Source: Meconema thalassinum (Eukaryota > Arthropoda > Insecta > Orthoptera > Tettigoniidae). Taken from it: DNA of 64,000 nt. Shown in pieces: positions 24,201 to 37,194 of this stretch. The notes under the pieces are model-generated. The model searched no databases and was not told the DNA's origin. It saw only the letters and a list, made by a program, of their open reading frames with translations. The translations under genes were made by a program, and so were the position numbers. The stretch is taken from NCBI GenBank assembly GCA_946902985.2, contig OX336400.1, positions 171,751,043 to 171,815,042 of the forward strand, in the 5' to 3' direction. Numbering within the stretch: the first letter of the stretch is position 1; the number at the start of each line of letters is the position of its first letter.

Positions 24201-27200
24201 TATCTCTACTGTAACCATATGACATAATGTGGAGAACATGTTTTCACATCCCGACTGGCTCTGTCCTTTCAGGGTGTGGTGCGTCTCCCCTCCGTGCAAA
24301 CACATATTCAGGATCCGAATACTATCAGGTACTACTCTACAAGAAAAGGGTCAACAACATCCTAAAAATAATATTTAATTTTAAATCATGGCTTATCATA
24401 CAAAAATAAACATCCAATTACATTTAAATTACCCCACAAACAACAAAATACACTTTGGATCAAACAGATGATAATGGCAAAGGGACAATGAATGCTACTC
24501 TACATCATCTGTGGTCCGCAGCTGAGATCGTAATCCGACCTCACCAGGCATACTGCCACATCTCTTCTTGTGAGTCTATGAGTCTATCACTGGTGTCTCA
24601 ATACACCCTACTTTACACTTCACTAAACAGTTCATTGATGGTAATGCACTTTTTGTCCTTTGACAAATGTTCATATCTTATGCACACTCTTAAACAATAA
24701 AATAATAATCAAAACAAATCAAATAAACATGACATTAACCGTACAAAAATAGCACTTCAATGTTATTGACGTTACCGTATTTATTGCTTGGCTATCCATA
24801 GTGCTTATGGAATATTTACTTTACTTCATGGTTCAACAATGCGTTAGCCATTGTTGCGATAGGTTACTTGTACAACAATGTACTGCAATTCTGTGTATTG
24901 TATCCTTTCTCCGATTTCCCCACAAACGCTAACAATAGTACATTCCTAGTCTACATAAACAATGCTAGTCTGCTATAACGATACAATACGTCTCTAAGTC
25001 GTTCAAAATATAAGTCGATTTATAGTTAGTTTGCATCAAATCCACATTCACGGTACCCGTATGCAAATATGCATCTCAGACTGGGTTTTAAACTTCAAAT
25101 AATGTGTCAGTCGCTTTTAGCGCAGTTAGTGTCCAGAACAGCTAACTTTGCTAAACATCACTCGATTTCAATAATTAAAAGACGGATATGACATCCTTAT
25201 AATGCTAAGAATTTATTTCTGTAGCCAAAATAAACAATTTCTTATTAATTAGAGTGCCAGACCATGATAGCGCAGTCTCCAGTACATTTTACAGTAGGGT
25301 CAGTCATAAAACTACCACCCTCAGTGAATACAATAGCTTAATGGTTGGGTCGCTCTGAACCCCTGCTGCCTGGCACGACCCTTGTCGCCCAGCCTTCCTC
25401 AGCTGTGTCATTACTTATTCACACACACACCAGCCAGATTTTACGATTTCACTCTGATTCTATGTTTAGTTTAAGGCGAAACTATTCATCACATGAACTG
25501 GGTATCCAAATATTTAACCTCCTATCGATAGGGTAACAGTAATTGGCTCAATGACGCTCAATAATATAATATAGCAAAGGAATGGGTTATACTAGGCACA
25601 AAAGTCTTGGGGAACTGCATACGGCTTTTAATGGCGTGGTTTAGTTGACTTATTGCTTGCCACTTTTACGCACGAAGTCTCGGTAAGGCGTCCTTGACCC
25701 TTCCGTACAAATAGATTCTCGCATCACAGTGCGGATCATTACAATGGAGTAGCTAATTGAGTTGGCAAACGTTAATCATCAATTGCCCTCATGAAGCTGG
25801 TATGGTAGCTCAGACACTTGTCTGTCTCCATCCGCTATCAATACAACGTTATGCCCCATGGCTATACATCAATACAAACCTTCGTAGAATAGCCTGTATG
25901 GTCCTGACAATGTCCTAGAAACGTTCCTTGCATTAATTAAATAATCATCTTGATTCTACTCTTAAATTGCTCGCATATCAGCGGCACAAATACTAGCTCT
26001 GTCGGTATACCACAGATCATATGACATTTCTAGTTTCCCTTCTACCTGGCGTGTTTACTGATTTTCATATCATTACTTATCCTTACAGGTATTTGTTTAC
26101 TGGCATTACTACTGGCTTTACATTACAACAGTTACACTTATTACATTTTATCATGTATAACTTTAATTGCTGATACATTATGATATCATTCTTACATATA
26201 ATCTTTACTTTGTAATTATCTGGGATCTGATGCAACTTTTATCACTTCATGCAAACATGCTGAATATTTCATGACTGCGACTTTCTTGTTTATAAAGTTA
26301 CTGTTTAACTTTAATATTAGACTTATTTTGGTCTTACGCAAAACAGCTGTAAGCCAAATTATTCTCAAATTGCAAATACTTCTACATCAAATAACGAGGA
26401 ATGCAATCTCGTATGAATATTACTTCAAAATACCTATTTTGACATGATTTTTGACTTAGATGTATCGTATCGCTAGCTTCTACATTATATCACTGGAATT
26501 TGTACTCACATTGTTCTGGCGGTTGACTCTTATGATGTCACCTTTTACTGATGCATCATGATGGATATGTTATATTTCTTTTGTGGACACAGTAGGCTAC
26601 ACTTTTCACTTCGGTAAGACACATTTTCAATTTACCGTATTTACACATCTTCCCATTACATTTCATCTCACAATACATTATTTTTAACACTGACATACAT
26701 TAAAATTTATATTACAGACACTTTTCACACGATTTGTTTCATACACTTCACAATTTCGTAATAACAGAGCTGCAGGTGACGCGATTTCCGACATCAACTC
26801 CAATGGAAGTCTCTATCAACCGCGATCCTGGCTAATCCTCGTTCAAATTGCTGCTAGTGTGAATGTTCCTCCAACTTCTACTCAGTGTCTTTGTCTGTAG
26901 TGGCATAATATCACAATAGCTGTGACCTGGTTCCCCTCCCATGATCTATATTAATGGATATAGTGTGACCATTGTTTATTTCTAGATCATGACTTGCGCG
27001 CTTTACCGTATTACCCATGTGACGGTGTAATTTACTGTTCAATACCACTTTAGTCTATCTACTGCGTGGCTTGATAACTATAAGCTCTACTTGGCTTCTT
27101 ATTATTTATTACGGCGTCTACGCACACGTAATCTCTTCCAATCAGTCTAATACTGAAAAACATCTTCGTAACGGAAACACTTCCTTAGACTTTACACACC

Positions 27201-28290
27201 AAAAATGTTCCTGTACGCACTTGTACATTACTTATAATTGTGCGGTCTAAGTTCTTCATGTTGACTTTTTATAATACTTTATAATACACTTGCGCGGTCT
27301 TTGTTACAATTTCTGAGCGGACGGACAGCACCTCCCCCGTCTGAGTGCTCCAAGTCGACTTTTCATAATACTTTATACTTGTATTTGCGCGGTCTTTGTT
27401 TATATTTTTGAGCGGACGGACAGCAGCTCCCCCGTCTGAGTGCTCCAAGTCGACTGACTTCATCATGGCTCCATGCTCTATTTAAGGCTTTCTTCTCGAA
27501 AAATAGCTCTCACAAATCCACGGACCGACCTTTCCTTTAAAACTGCAATTCGCAGGGCCGTAACTGCCTTCATCTGGTCCAATTTCTCACGGAGGTTACA
27601 TTTCCAGCCTCGTGCCTGTGATTTGATCGTTCAATTAATTAATATTAATTGATCTTGGTGATGGCGTGGGCACGCAACCCCCGGGGATTTCCCTTCTGTG
27701 TATTAGGCCAAAGGTCTGACATCCGCGTTTATACGTCCTCCGTCCATGTAATGCTTAGTCTTCTCCAATAAGCATACTTCTTGGGCTCATAATTATTCTC
27801 TCCGGATTTTATTCATCTCGGTGTTGATTTCAACTCTCTGGGATGCCTGGTTTTGATGTAATCGATTATTTTCATGCGGCGTTCTTCCCTTTCCACTCTT
27901 CCTTCCTTATGTCTCGGTGAATCCCACAGCAATTAGTCTCTGTCTTGGTTCCCCCTTGCAGACGTAAAAAGTTCCTAGGCGCCAGCTGACACGCCTCCTT
28001 TGACTTTGCTAATTTGTCAAATGGCAGTCTTGCCACGAATCTGTACTTTCTTAGCTCCAATACTGTATCTTACAGTGGTATGGAGATCTTTTATTTTACA
28101 ATATTGCTTATAATTCCTGTACACAATCTGGAATTAAGCTGAAATTTCATGAATAGTGTTATATCATGTGGTTCTTCGTTACCACGAGGTTTTCCCCCTC
28201 AGAGACGTTTGGTTCGATACCCCGAAAAATCCTATGCGTGATTTTTCTTCTCTGGAGCATCAGGTTCGACGCCAGTCAGCACAAGTACCA
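24201..28290. other. Unassigned 4-kb region
   Basis: No bounded transposon, RNA gene or convincing exon found. Short ORFs (24455-24700, 25345-25536) look random. It contains the 95-bp duplication at 27240-27450 and pol III box B-like words near 28209 and 28267. It could be old retroelement sequence; I cannot tell. Confidence 0.4.
27240..27450. repeat. Two tandem copies of a ~95-bp unit
   Basis: TGCGCGGTCTTTGTT starts at 27291 and again at 27386. Each copy continues with GAGCGGACGGACAGCA, TCCCCCGTCTGAGTG and CTCCAAGTCGACT. A partial earlier copy (TGCGGTCTAAG, 27241) precedes them. Confidence 0.85.
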
Positions 28291-28299
28291 TGGGTACAC

Positions 28300-31200
28300 T
28301 ACTTAGTATAAAACAAAGTCCCCGATTCTTGGATGTTACGGGTAAGCTCGAGAACCACTGGATGAATTTCGATGAGGTTTTCACCATTCTGTAAAGGATA
28401 TCTCGAGGATGATTTCTGTAGAAAATAATTTATTTATGATCAAAGGAAGCCGAGCAGTAACGATTTCAGTGGAAAAGTCGAAAAAACCTGGCGTCCGAGC
28501 GCTTTGTAACCTTACGCTGGACAAACAGTTAAAAATATCTAAATACTATGAGTGTAAGAATTGTTCAGCATGAAAAGTTCTACAAAAAAGTCCAGGAGAG
28601 CATTATCTTCAATACATCACCCACTATAAGTGTTTTTACGTTTTAATTTCTACCAACCATGTCCATTCAACTACTGAGGTGACAGTTTCCGAGCTAGCTA
28701 AGGGCGAGTCTATTATCCCTGTTACAGCCTAGCTAGCGAGCGAACCTATTGTCCCAGATACAGCCAGCAGCAAACCGTTGAGTCGTGTTGAGTTAAAAAC
28801 TTTAAAGAAGAGTGGTTGTGTTTGGTGTTTCCCTGGAAGTGCAACTCGGCTTTTCTTCATTTCGCCTGTGAACTTTTCGTTCCGCAAAATTCGCAGTCAA
28901 GATTGGACGGAAGGGGGATTTGTGTTTTATACACCTCGCCATTTTTAAATTACATCTGACAAGAATTTGTTGCACATGCATCTCCATGATAATATAATTA
29001 ATAGTCCAGTCAGTGATTTTAACCCGTCATACCGAGACGTAACACGGATATTGGTCGTCGTTCATTGACATTGAAAAAAAGTCCTCTCGGCACGCCGGAA
29101 GGCGGAGGTAGATTTCACCGGACAAACTTGGGGATAGTCGAAAATAGGCAGAATATGCAGGTTTTCGTAGAAGGATCAGACCACATTTATTGCGTGAAAG
29201 TATTTTATAATTGGAGATTAATTAACTTTGTTTTTCGTCATTTTATGCATATTTTAAACATTCTATTGTCTTATGATGACGGTAACCTTCTTGTCATTTG
29301 GAGTCCATTTTTATACTTGTGGTCACACTGTCCTTATGCAAAGTTTCGACACTGATGTGTAACTATGTAACGGTCTGTTACTTCTTCACGCAAAATTATA
29401 TCTCCCGCAGAGATGTTGGTTGGTTCCTCAGTTTAGGGGCTGCGACAACGTGGTCATGTAACCCCGTGTACTTTGGGTGAGTGTAGAATCTGTCTGATAA
29501 ACGGTGTGAATTGTGATAGCTGTATTAGTCTGTAATTCAGGTAAGGAATGCAGACGCTCAATTTCAAGCAGTAGTTCCTAATGTTGCTACCAGATACTAT
29601 GGTCAACGACACATAGCTGTGAACTTGGCTACTAGATGCCACCGCAATCAGCAACTCGCAACGAACGTTGGAACTTCCCCTCCAAAGGAAAGCATACTGA
29701 GGGATTTTTAGCGCTCTTAGAAAATCTGACGACTTTGGCCGGCTTTGAACCCGCGACCTTGGGCATAGGAGTTCAGCATGCTACCAGTTAAGTCACCGAA
29801 GCCGCATCACACTTAGTCAGATGGAAATCTTAATCTGATCTCGCGCAAGTGCGTTGTCATGGCAACGTCTGATGGCTCATCCCTCATCAATTTAGTAGTG
29901 TTGCCATGTCAACCACTGATAGCTCTTGGCATTTTCTTACAATTCCGAAATCATTTTTCTCATCCCTTGGCGTAATGATGGCTCATATCAAAAATTCTTT
30001 CAGACAAAAGTTTTAGGTAATTATTAGGGGAATATTGTCCATTTTGTACGGTTTTGATATTGTGCCTATTAACAGAGATATGATTAATGTTTCCCGAAAA
30101 AAACACTTTTTCCCACCCCTTTGGTCAATGGTTGGTGCTATCAAAAAAACGTTTCAAACGTAAATTTCTGAGCTTTATCCGACACATAGTATGAACTTTG
30201 AACGGATTCGATATTTCACATATTAAGAGAGTTATAGCAATATTTCATTTTTTCGAAAGAAAAAAAGTCCCCCATTTTCATCCCCTTCGACCGATTTAGC
30301 CCAGTAACGAACTCGTCCGAGATTTTATGGGTATACATATTCGGTAAAAAATTCAAAGTGATTGGTGCAAAATTACGGCAGTTATCGTGTCCACAAGAAA
30401 CTGATATACATATATATACATATATTACATAAATTATATATAAACTTTTGAACTGACGGTGGTTTTGGGGTCTGGGGGATGTGAAACGCGAAGATATGTT
30501 GAAATTTTCCGGAAATCGAAACATGGTACCCATTGCAATAGTTAGCTTTCTAATGAAATCTACCTAAAATACTGCCGTCAACAACACCTAGCTGTGAACT
30601 TGGCTACTAGATGCCACCTCAATCAGCAACTCGCAACGAACGTTGGAACTTCCCCTCCGAAGGAAAGCAAACTCAGGTTTTTTAGCGCTCTTAGTAAATC
30701 CGACGACTTCAGCCGGATTTGAAACCGCGACCTTGGGCATAGAAGTTCAGCATGCTACCAGTTCCGATACCGAAGTCGCTTCCCACTGACATATGAAAAC
30801 TGAATGTGATTTCGTGCAGTGGCGTTGTCATAGCAACTGCTGATGGTCATCCCTTATCAATTAAAAGTAAAGTTGTCATGGCAACCTCTCTTGGCACTTG
30901 GCATTTTCTTACAATTTAAATAATTTTGTTCACCCCGTGGCGTAATGGTGGGTCATATCAAAAATTCTTTCAGACAAAAGTTTTAGGTAATTATTGGAGG
31001 AATATTGTCCATTTTGTGCGGTTTTGATATTGTGCCTATTAACAGAGATATGATTAATGTTTCCCGAAAAACCCACTTTTTCCCACCCCTTTGGTCAATG
31101 GTTGGTGCTATCAAAAAACTTATTTGACATAAATTTTTGGCACTTATCCGACACATATTATGAACTTTGAAGGGATTCGATATTTCATGTATTAAGAGAG

Positions 31201-31588
31201 TTATAGCGATATTTCACTTTTTCGAAAAAAAGCCCCCCATTTTTACCCCCTTTGACCGATTTTGCCCATTAACGAACTCGACCGAGATTTTATAGGGATA
31301 CATATTATGTAAAAAATTCAAAGTGATTGGTGCAAAATTACGGCAGTTATCGTGTCCACAAGAAACTGATATATACATATATACATAAATTATATATAAA
31401 CTTTTGAACTGACGGTGGTTTTGGGGTCTGTGGGATGGGAAACGCGAAGATATGTCGAAATTTTCCGGAAGTCGAAACATGGGACCCATTGCAATAGTTA
31501 GCTTTCTAAAGAAATCTACCTAAAAAAAAGCGCTTATCACGTAATGCATTCATAACTGTTTCCGGGCGAAGCCGGGTTGGGTTGCTAG
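28300..31588 (+). mobile_element. Helitron-ended composite, family B copy 2
   Basis: The right end has the known Helitron 3' signature: hairpin CCGG-GCGAAG-CCGG (31562-31575), a short spacer and CTAG (31585-31588) followed by T. A possible 5' region near 28300 (ACTTAGTATAAAACAAAGTC, then AACCACTGGATGAATTTCGATG) resembles arthropod Helitron 5' sequences, but I cannot fix the TC start. The interior holds family B. No Rep/helicase is encoded. The 3' end is firm; the 5' limit is a guess. Confidence 0.55.
29600..31526. repeat. Tandem dimer of a ~960-bp unit
   Basis: Unit 1 starts near GTCAAC at 29602 and unit 2 near 30577. Both end GCTTTCTAA.GAAATCTACC (30545 and 31501). Shared landmarks include GTGTCCACAAGAAACTGATA and GAACTGACGGTGGTTTTGGG. 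A single copy of the unit is at 22874-23832, so duplication happened in this copy. Confidence 0.88.
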
Positions 31589-31712
31589 TAATTTCGTAAA
31601 TTGAAAATAGGTTAAAACAGTCCCCCTCCCACAAACTAATCTATGAATGTGTTGCTACTATAGCTTGGATACTCTTAAGCAATAAGCCATAAACCAACAG
31701 TAAAATTGTAAA

Positions 31713-32140
31713 CTAGCAACCCGTCCCAGCTTCGCCCGGTATCTTTAACGGTTTCCCCAGCGTAAGCCTAAAAGGCGCACGGACGTCAGGTCCCAGACGC
31801 AATACATAAAAACCGAGGTGAACAGCAAAACTCCAAACACATATACTCTTCTCTGAAGTTGTAACTCGACACGGCTTGACAGTTTGATGCTGGCCGAAGC
31901 TGGGGTGATAGGCTAGCCCGTAAACTCGCTTAGAAATTAGTAATTTAAATTTGCACTGAATGGAGATTGTTGGAAGAAATGAAAATACGTTAAATGGGCG
32001 ATGTATTAAAGGCAGAGATGGCGGGAATGAACTACAAATACTCTGTTGTAATGATCAAAAGCAATAATGAAAATAGGTGCTATAAAATAAAAAGTAGACA
32101 GGAGAAGCACTAATGTGAAGTAGACAGGAAAATAGGCGCT
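31713..32140 (-). mobile_element. Helitron 3' end, minus strand, limits uncertain
   Basis: On the minus strand CCGGGCGAAGCTGGGACGGG then TTG and CTAG (31716-31713) followed by T matches the Helitron 3' pattern at 31588, facing it 124 bp away. The 5' end is not found. No coding sequence. Confidence 0.5.
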
Positions 32141-32150
32141 ATAACATGAT

Positions 32151-32882
32151 TATGATGATGATGATGATGATAATTGTTGTTTTAAGGAGGTTATCGGCCC
32201 CTAATGGTTTGGGTGATCGTGAAGATGAAAATGAAATGTAAACTATAACTAAAACTAACTACTAACTTATATACTAGAAGAAGAAATGGAAAACAAAAGG
32301 AGAATAAGGCAAATAAAGGACAGGAGGAAAAGAAATGCCCCCAACCCTCCAAGAATGCGGATTGGGGGGCTTGGAAGGAAGGAGAGCCATGAAAGGCAGA
32401 TAGGAAAGGGAAAGAGGTAATGGATAATAGGGGGAAACTGGACCCAGCTCAGGAATCCCTCGGGGTCGCCAACTCCGAACTCACCAGCCGTGAGCCCTTG
32501 AGTGTGTAGCAATATCCAGGGTGCACCAGAAGTGGTGGGGCTACACACACCCTGCCTCCTTTAGGGCCTTGGGCAGAAGGCAGGAGATGACATGAAAAGA
32601 AAATGAAGGCTGACCCCTTGCAGAAGGAGTGTATCAGAAAAGATGAGGCAAGGGCCAATTAAGGCGGGAAAAGAAGAGACTTCCTAGGCCTCGGATACCC
32701 TAATACCGTCGGGGACGGAAGAGAACAAGAGTAGACCAAGTGAGGTCGACAGGAAAGAAGACAGAGAGGAGCCCGGCACAAATACGTGGAAGCAATGCAG
32801 GACTCAGCTGGGGCCCCGTGATCGCCAACCCTCGTCCCACTAGATGTGAGCCCATGGGGGATAAAAGCAATAACTACATGAA
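32151..32882 (-). mobile_element. Retroposon family E, copy 1
   Basis: In sense (minus) orientation it starts CCCCCATGGGCTCACATC and includes ACCCTAATACC in the opposite sense (GGTATTAGGGTATCC). It ends AGGGGCCGATAACC then CAACAATTATCATCATCATC. Compared with copy 3 it carries a deletion near the tail. No ORF of note. The segment at 32500-32590 is the source type of the 88-bp satellite. No clear target duplication. Confidence 0.75.
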
Positions 32883-34050
32883 ATATTGCCTACTACTAAT
32901 GTGAGATGGAGAGGCCTGCGCGATGCAGGATGCTGTTGGAAGGATGTTTACAGGTGATGCGTGAGGATTAAGACATGCGTGTGATGGAACAACTCAAGGA
33001 CTTGATTGTTGTCGAATAATATCCTTCAAGTGTTCCTCCTTGATGTGAGTGAAACTCTTGATGTTGCCATGAGTTAAGAACACATTGTGTCACAATATGA
33101 CCGAGTTCTCACACAACGTCTTGTAAGATCTACCTAGTTAAGTGCAATTGGGCGTGTGTAGTTTTTGGTTGAGTGACCGTGGTGTTGGAGGCAGGGATAA
33201 GAATTCCCTCCAAGTTGTCAGTAATCCCCAAATGAAAGAGGGAGAAGAAAAATCGATTTATACGTATTACAACGCCTTACACTAGATAAACACGCTTAGC
33301 TCTTGAAGTCTGTGATTTAAATCATAATCTAATTGATATCACTCCTAGAGACTTCCCATTTGTATTCATTTATTTATTTATTTATTGATGTGTAACATCT
33401 TTCCACTCGGTAGCTGGACCTTTTTGTGGGAGTGATTTTGGAAAAGGGACGGAAGTGGATGGGACGGAAGTGCATGCGACGGAAACAATGGCGGAGATCG
33501 GTAGAACGTCGTACTGTTGGCCATGTGGCTATGGAGAATGTATATCGCATACAGTTTAGTTAAAGGTTTGGAGACCCCATTTAAGATATTCCCACAATAA
33601 ATCATCTTCAAGTTGTCGTTCTTTGGTGTGAAAATATTCATTATATCATATTTGCTAAAAACAATTACGATTTATTAAATCTTCATACTTTTGCTGTATT
33701 CTTATTTAATGTAAGCACTCGATGTACTGTCGGCCATGTTGCTTTGTGGAATCTATATCGCATCAACAAACACTTCAAACAACGTAGGGATTCAGTATAT
33801 TAACACCGACTACTAACAATAATTGAAACTTCATTGGTCTAAACGTATCACTGGGAGAAACACATTTAATATACTTTCCGCACACCTAATTTTTAATCGC
33901 GCCTACAGTATACTTGGCTGTGCGCTCTATCGGCTAAACGAGGCCATTTCCAATGACATCGCTGGCATGGGTTCACTAACTGGCCGGTATAGAGCGCAGC
34001 TCGCATCAAGTAGGCTAACATATCACATGTTACACATCATATGCGACTAC
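32883..34050. other. Unassigned sequence
   Basis: No gene recognised. A short (TTTA)n run is at 33366-33386. GCGCTCTATCGGC (33924) and GCCGGTATAGAGCGC (33982) form an imperfect inverted repeat about 45 bp apart. This is the left flank of the gypsy element. Confidence 0.5.
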
Positions 34051-34054
34051 AGTA
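34051..34054. other. Target-site duplication AGTA (left)
   Basis: AGTA precedes the outer end of the 3' LTR and recurs at 48327-48330 after the outer end of the 5' LTR. A 4-bp duplication is usual for Ty3/gypsy integrases. Confidence 0.8.
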
Positions 34055-36852
34055 TGAACCCTTCAGAATAGCAGTGTTTTATGCAAGAATCTTAGATCAA
34101 GGGGTCGCGTTCAGTTCATAGTGTGGTGTTTACGTCCGCCAAACTACGTGCTTTTCTGAGGCAAGGGTTATAGGATGAAAACTATAACTAAGAAAGAAAG
34201 GAGACAAAACGTAAGATAATAACTAGATTTAATAACTAATTTGTGCATAAAAGAATAAAACAAACAATAATAAACAAAATCCTCCCTGAATTTTCCCCTG
34301 ACAGGAATATTTATCACTTTGAGGAGTCAGATGGATCTCCCCTTTTCTAATAAAATGTGGATCCCAGTTCCACTATCTTGCATGTGAATTTATGTTCGCG
34401 TGATGACTATCTACGAGAAATGAGTACTTGGATGATCATTCGTTCACAACGGGTTAACAGCCACGGTGCTCACGAACAATCATCTCATAAATCAACTTTT
34501 ATGGCTATGGGCATAACATTAATAAAAATCCTTAAATCTAACTCTGACACACATATTACAACTCTACTATTTACAGGCATCTCTCTGAGACCCTTATTAG
34601 TGTGGTGACACACTTAACCAACTGAGCCGCCACTATGGCCAAATACTCAACAACAAGGAAACACAGCGCCGCACGTGACTCACGGGCCACTGACATGGAC
34701 AATAAACAAAGCATAAACCAACAACAACAAACAACCTGAGTGGTTAAGATTACTTTATATTAACAAAACTGCATGTTAAAGATACGCTTCGAAGGTTATC
34801 GTGTTTCGTAGGCAACTCCCATTTATTTAAACAATTTTACCATTGATCAGTTTCTCACATTTATATTTATTTTCAAGTAATTGGGAACCAGTCGTGCACT
34901 CCACTTAATGAGCTCTCCTTGCGAAACTCAGCCAGCCCTTGTGACAACAACTCACCTCTTTCCACAATACCAGTCATGTCCCCCATCCAGTGTATATAAA
35001 TAGCCGACCCGCTGAACTGTTATCTCAAGGAATCAACAGCCGCTAACATCTCCTCCCACTCAACATATGGTCAGACAATAATCACATATCCATAATTGTC
35101 CTCGCAAGGATGCAATCTGAATCTGGTACCAAGCTGACAGAAATCAGTCTCTGCTGAAGTTCCCGCTTGTAATACCACAACAATATACTCACAGTACACA
35201 CATCTGGGACTGACATAACACCTTTCACATGGGTCTGCTGAATTAAAGCTCGCAAACATTTAACACAATATTTAAAACCTACGATAGAGCTGAGTACTCT
35301 TCGTCACAAATTACATTGCTCCAAAGGCAATAATCACACTGAATCTGATCAATAATAATTCTCAATAACATTTAATTACCCTCCAATCTACTATATAATT
35401 ATATTAATTCAGTCCTACTTCTGAAACACGACATATCTCCGAGAGACGTTTTTAACCGCACTTCGTAACCTAGGCGAACACGGCCGTTCACATAGATACG
35501 TTAGTTAACACAACACGAAGAAAAGAACCTTCCATTAACTACAATTGTGCGAGCTGCTTCCAAACAAAAGTGTGTCAGATCAAACAAAATATACTACATT
35601 AATTCACACAAGCAAAGTATTTACAAAAATATGTCCCATAAACCATAAGTTAATTTAATAAATAATAAAATATTATTTGTACTCATCTCGTGTTGTAGTC
35701 ACCCGTCAAAGAACATCAGATGCCATTCCCCAACTGGATGATCTTTTATCTCATAGCAGCCATCTGGACGGACTGTTGAGACTTCCACACTTCCTCTGCA
35801 TTCATCGATGTCATCCTTGCGCTGATACAAAAATTAGGTTATTATACACTTTATGCCTGACTACTAAATTCGCTTGTTCAGGTACTAAATTCCCTGTCAC
35901 TGTTCGTTGGCGAATTATCGACGCTACTGTCCCTATAACTATAGTACAATGACTATCTATCACTGAATTTACCACTTTGCAATGAATATCTTGTGTCCTC
36001 GACACAAATACAAGTCTATCTTTCAGACGAACAGAATCAAAGTCCTGTGTTCTCGACACACGGAATAAAAGTCATGTCTCCTAGACACACGGAATGAAAG
36101 TCAATGTCTGTAGACGCACAGAATAATAATAGTGTGTCCTCAACACACGGAATAAAAGTCATCTCTTGTGTCCTCAACACACAGAATAAAAGTCAATGTC
36201 TTGGCTCTTCGACACACTTATAAATGAACTGGCCCTTGGGTCTAGATGGAGGGGGATTTTATGTAAAAATTTATCGAAGTAATTGTGATACAGGAATGAA
36301 ATACATATCACTGAACTCGTAATATTGCACAGGTCAAGAATATGCCCATTAATCCTAGAATCGATCGTAGAGATTTTGTCTAGGCGATTTCCCGCGTGAA
36401 TACTAGCCGCCGCGTACCCCAGCCAGAGTTGGCGCGCAAGTAGGCATTCTCTTCTCATTGGTTCTCCATTTCCTAATAATTTGGCGGTTTCTAGTAGATC
36501 TTGGCGTCTTGGGAGTGTCTATTTTCTTCATCAGCCATTCACGTTACTGCATCATATTTCTTCTAGGCGCGAATATCACAATGAACATACCAGAACCATG
36601 TCTCACCGCGCGTCGCTTCTAAAATTGAGGTAGTCACACCTGTCCCTGTGATACATAGCTCTGCTATTTCTTTTCATAGCTCAAGTACTTAGCCTTTTGT
36701 TAAACTGATGCAGGTATGTCCCTACTGTCTCCAACAAATGCTTGAAATTTCCTCATCGCTGTCTGGCTACTTTCATGATGCTGGTTGAAATATTTATTAA
36801 TTGAAGAAATAAAATAGTAGAATCATTTAACCAACATAGGGTAAAGGATTCA
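34055..36852 (-). repeat. 3' LTR of the gypsy-type element
   Basis: Plus-strand limits TGAACCCTTCAG (34055) and GGTAAAGGATTCA (36852) form the TG..CA pattern with a 9-bp imperfect terminal inverted repeat. It aligns along its length to 43662-48326 once the 1866-bp H insert is removed. It carries the hairpin array at 35985-36222. A TATATAAATA motif (about 34992) lies on the plus strand, antisense to the element. ORFs within the LTR (such as 35811-36059, 36174-36458) are repeated in the other LTR and are not supported as genes. Confidence 0.93.
35985..36222. promoter_or_regulatory. Array of ~32-bp hairpin units in U3
   Basis: About six to seven imperfect copies of GTGTCCTCGACACAC plus GGAATAAAAGTCA start near 35991, 36043, 36076, 36106, 36135, 36169 and 36200. 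Each has a small GTGT/ACAC stem. The array lies 630-870 bp inside the LTR start (U3 side) and is copied at about 47464-47697 in the other LTR. A regulatory (enhancer, insulator or protein-binding) role is inference only. Confidence 0.6.
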
Positions 36853-36875
36853 CAACTCTCCCACTCACAAAATTT
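36853..36875 (-). promoter_or_regulatory. Candidate polypurine tract
   Basis: On the minus strand GAGTGGGAGAGTTG directly abuts the 3' LTR start. It is purine-rich and at the place where plus-strand DNA synthesis is primed in LTR elements, though it contains three T. Confidence 0.5.
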
Positions 36876-37194
36876 CGAACTTAGGAATAAAGTCGACAAT
36901 TTTACAATACTTCCGTAGGCCAATTTGTTTTATTTCCAGAATCACCCATTTTTCTTACTTGGTCTAGGCGCTCCTGTCTTCAATGGCATTTACTCGTTTT
37001 CATATCCTGCTTGTCTCTTCCCCTTCCAATCTTGCGTGACGCTCGATGCCTGCGGCAACACCTTACTTGCCTCGTTAATGTTTGTCAACAACAGCTCTAC
37101 TTCCTCCTTCATCACGTGCCGTATTCAACTGCTCCCCGTTGACTTTGTTGATAGTAGGACGTCCGTATATTCAAACAGCGTCATTATTTCGGCG

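Noticed and set aside
36174..36458. 94-codon ORF, identical in both LTRs (also 47648-47932)
   Set aside because: It is repeated because the LTR is repeated; no domain or start context supports it. A possible LTR-encoded accessory protein cannot be excluded but is not supported.
36853..37194. Possible env gene downstream of pol
   Set aside because: Only 342 bp lie between pol and the 3' LTR, with no ORF in the element's orientation; it is a retrotransposon without env in this copy.
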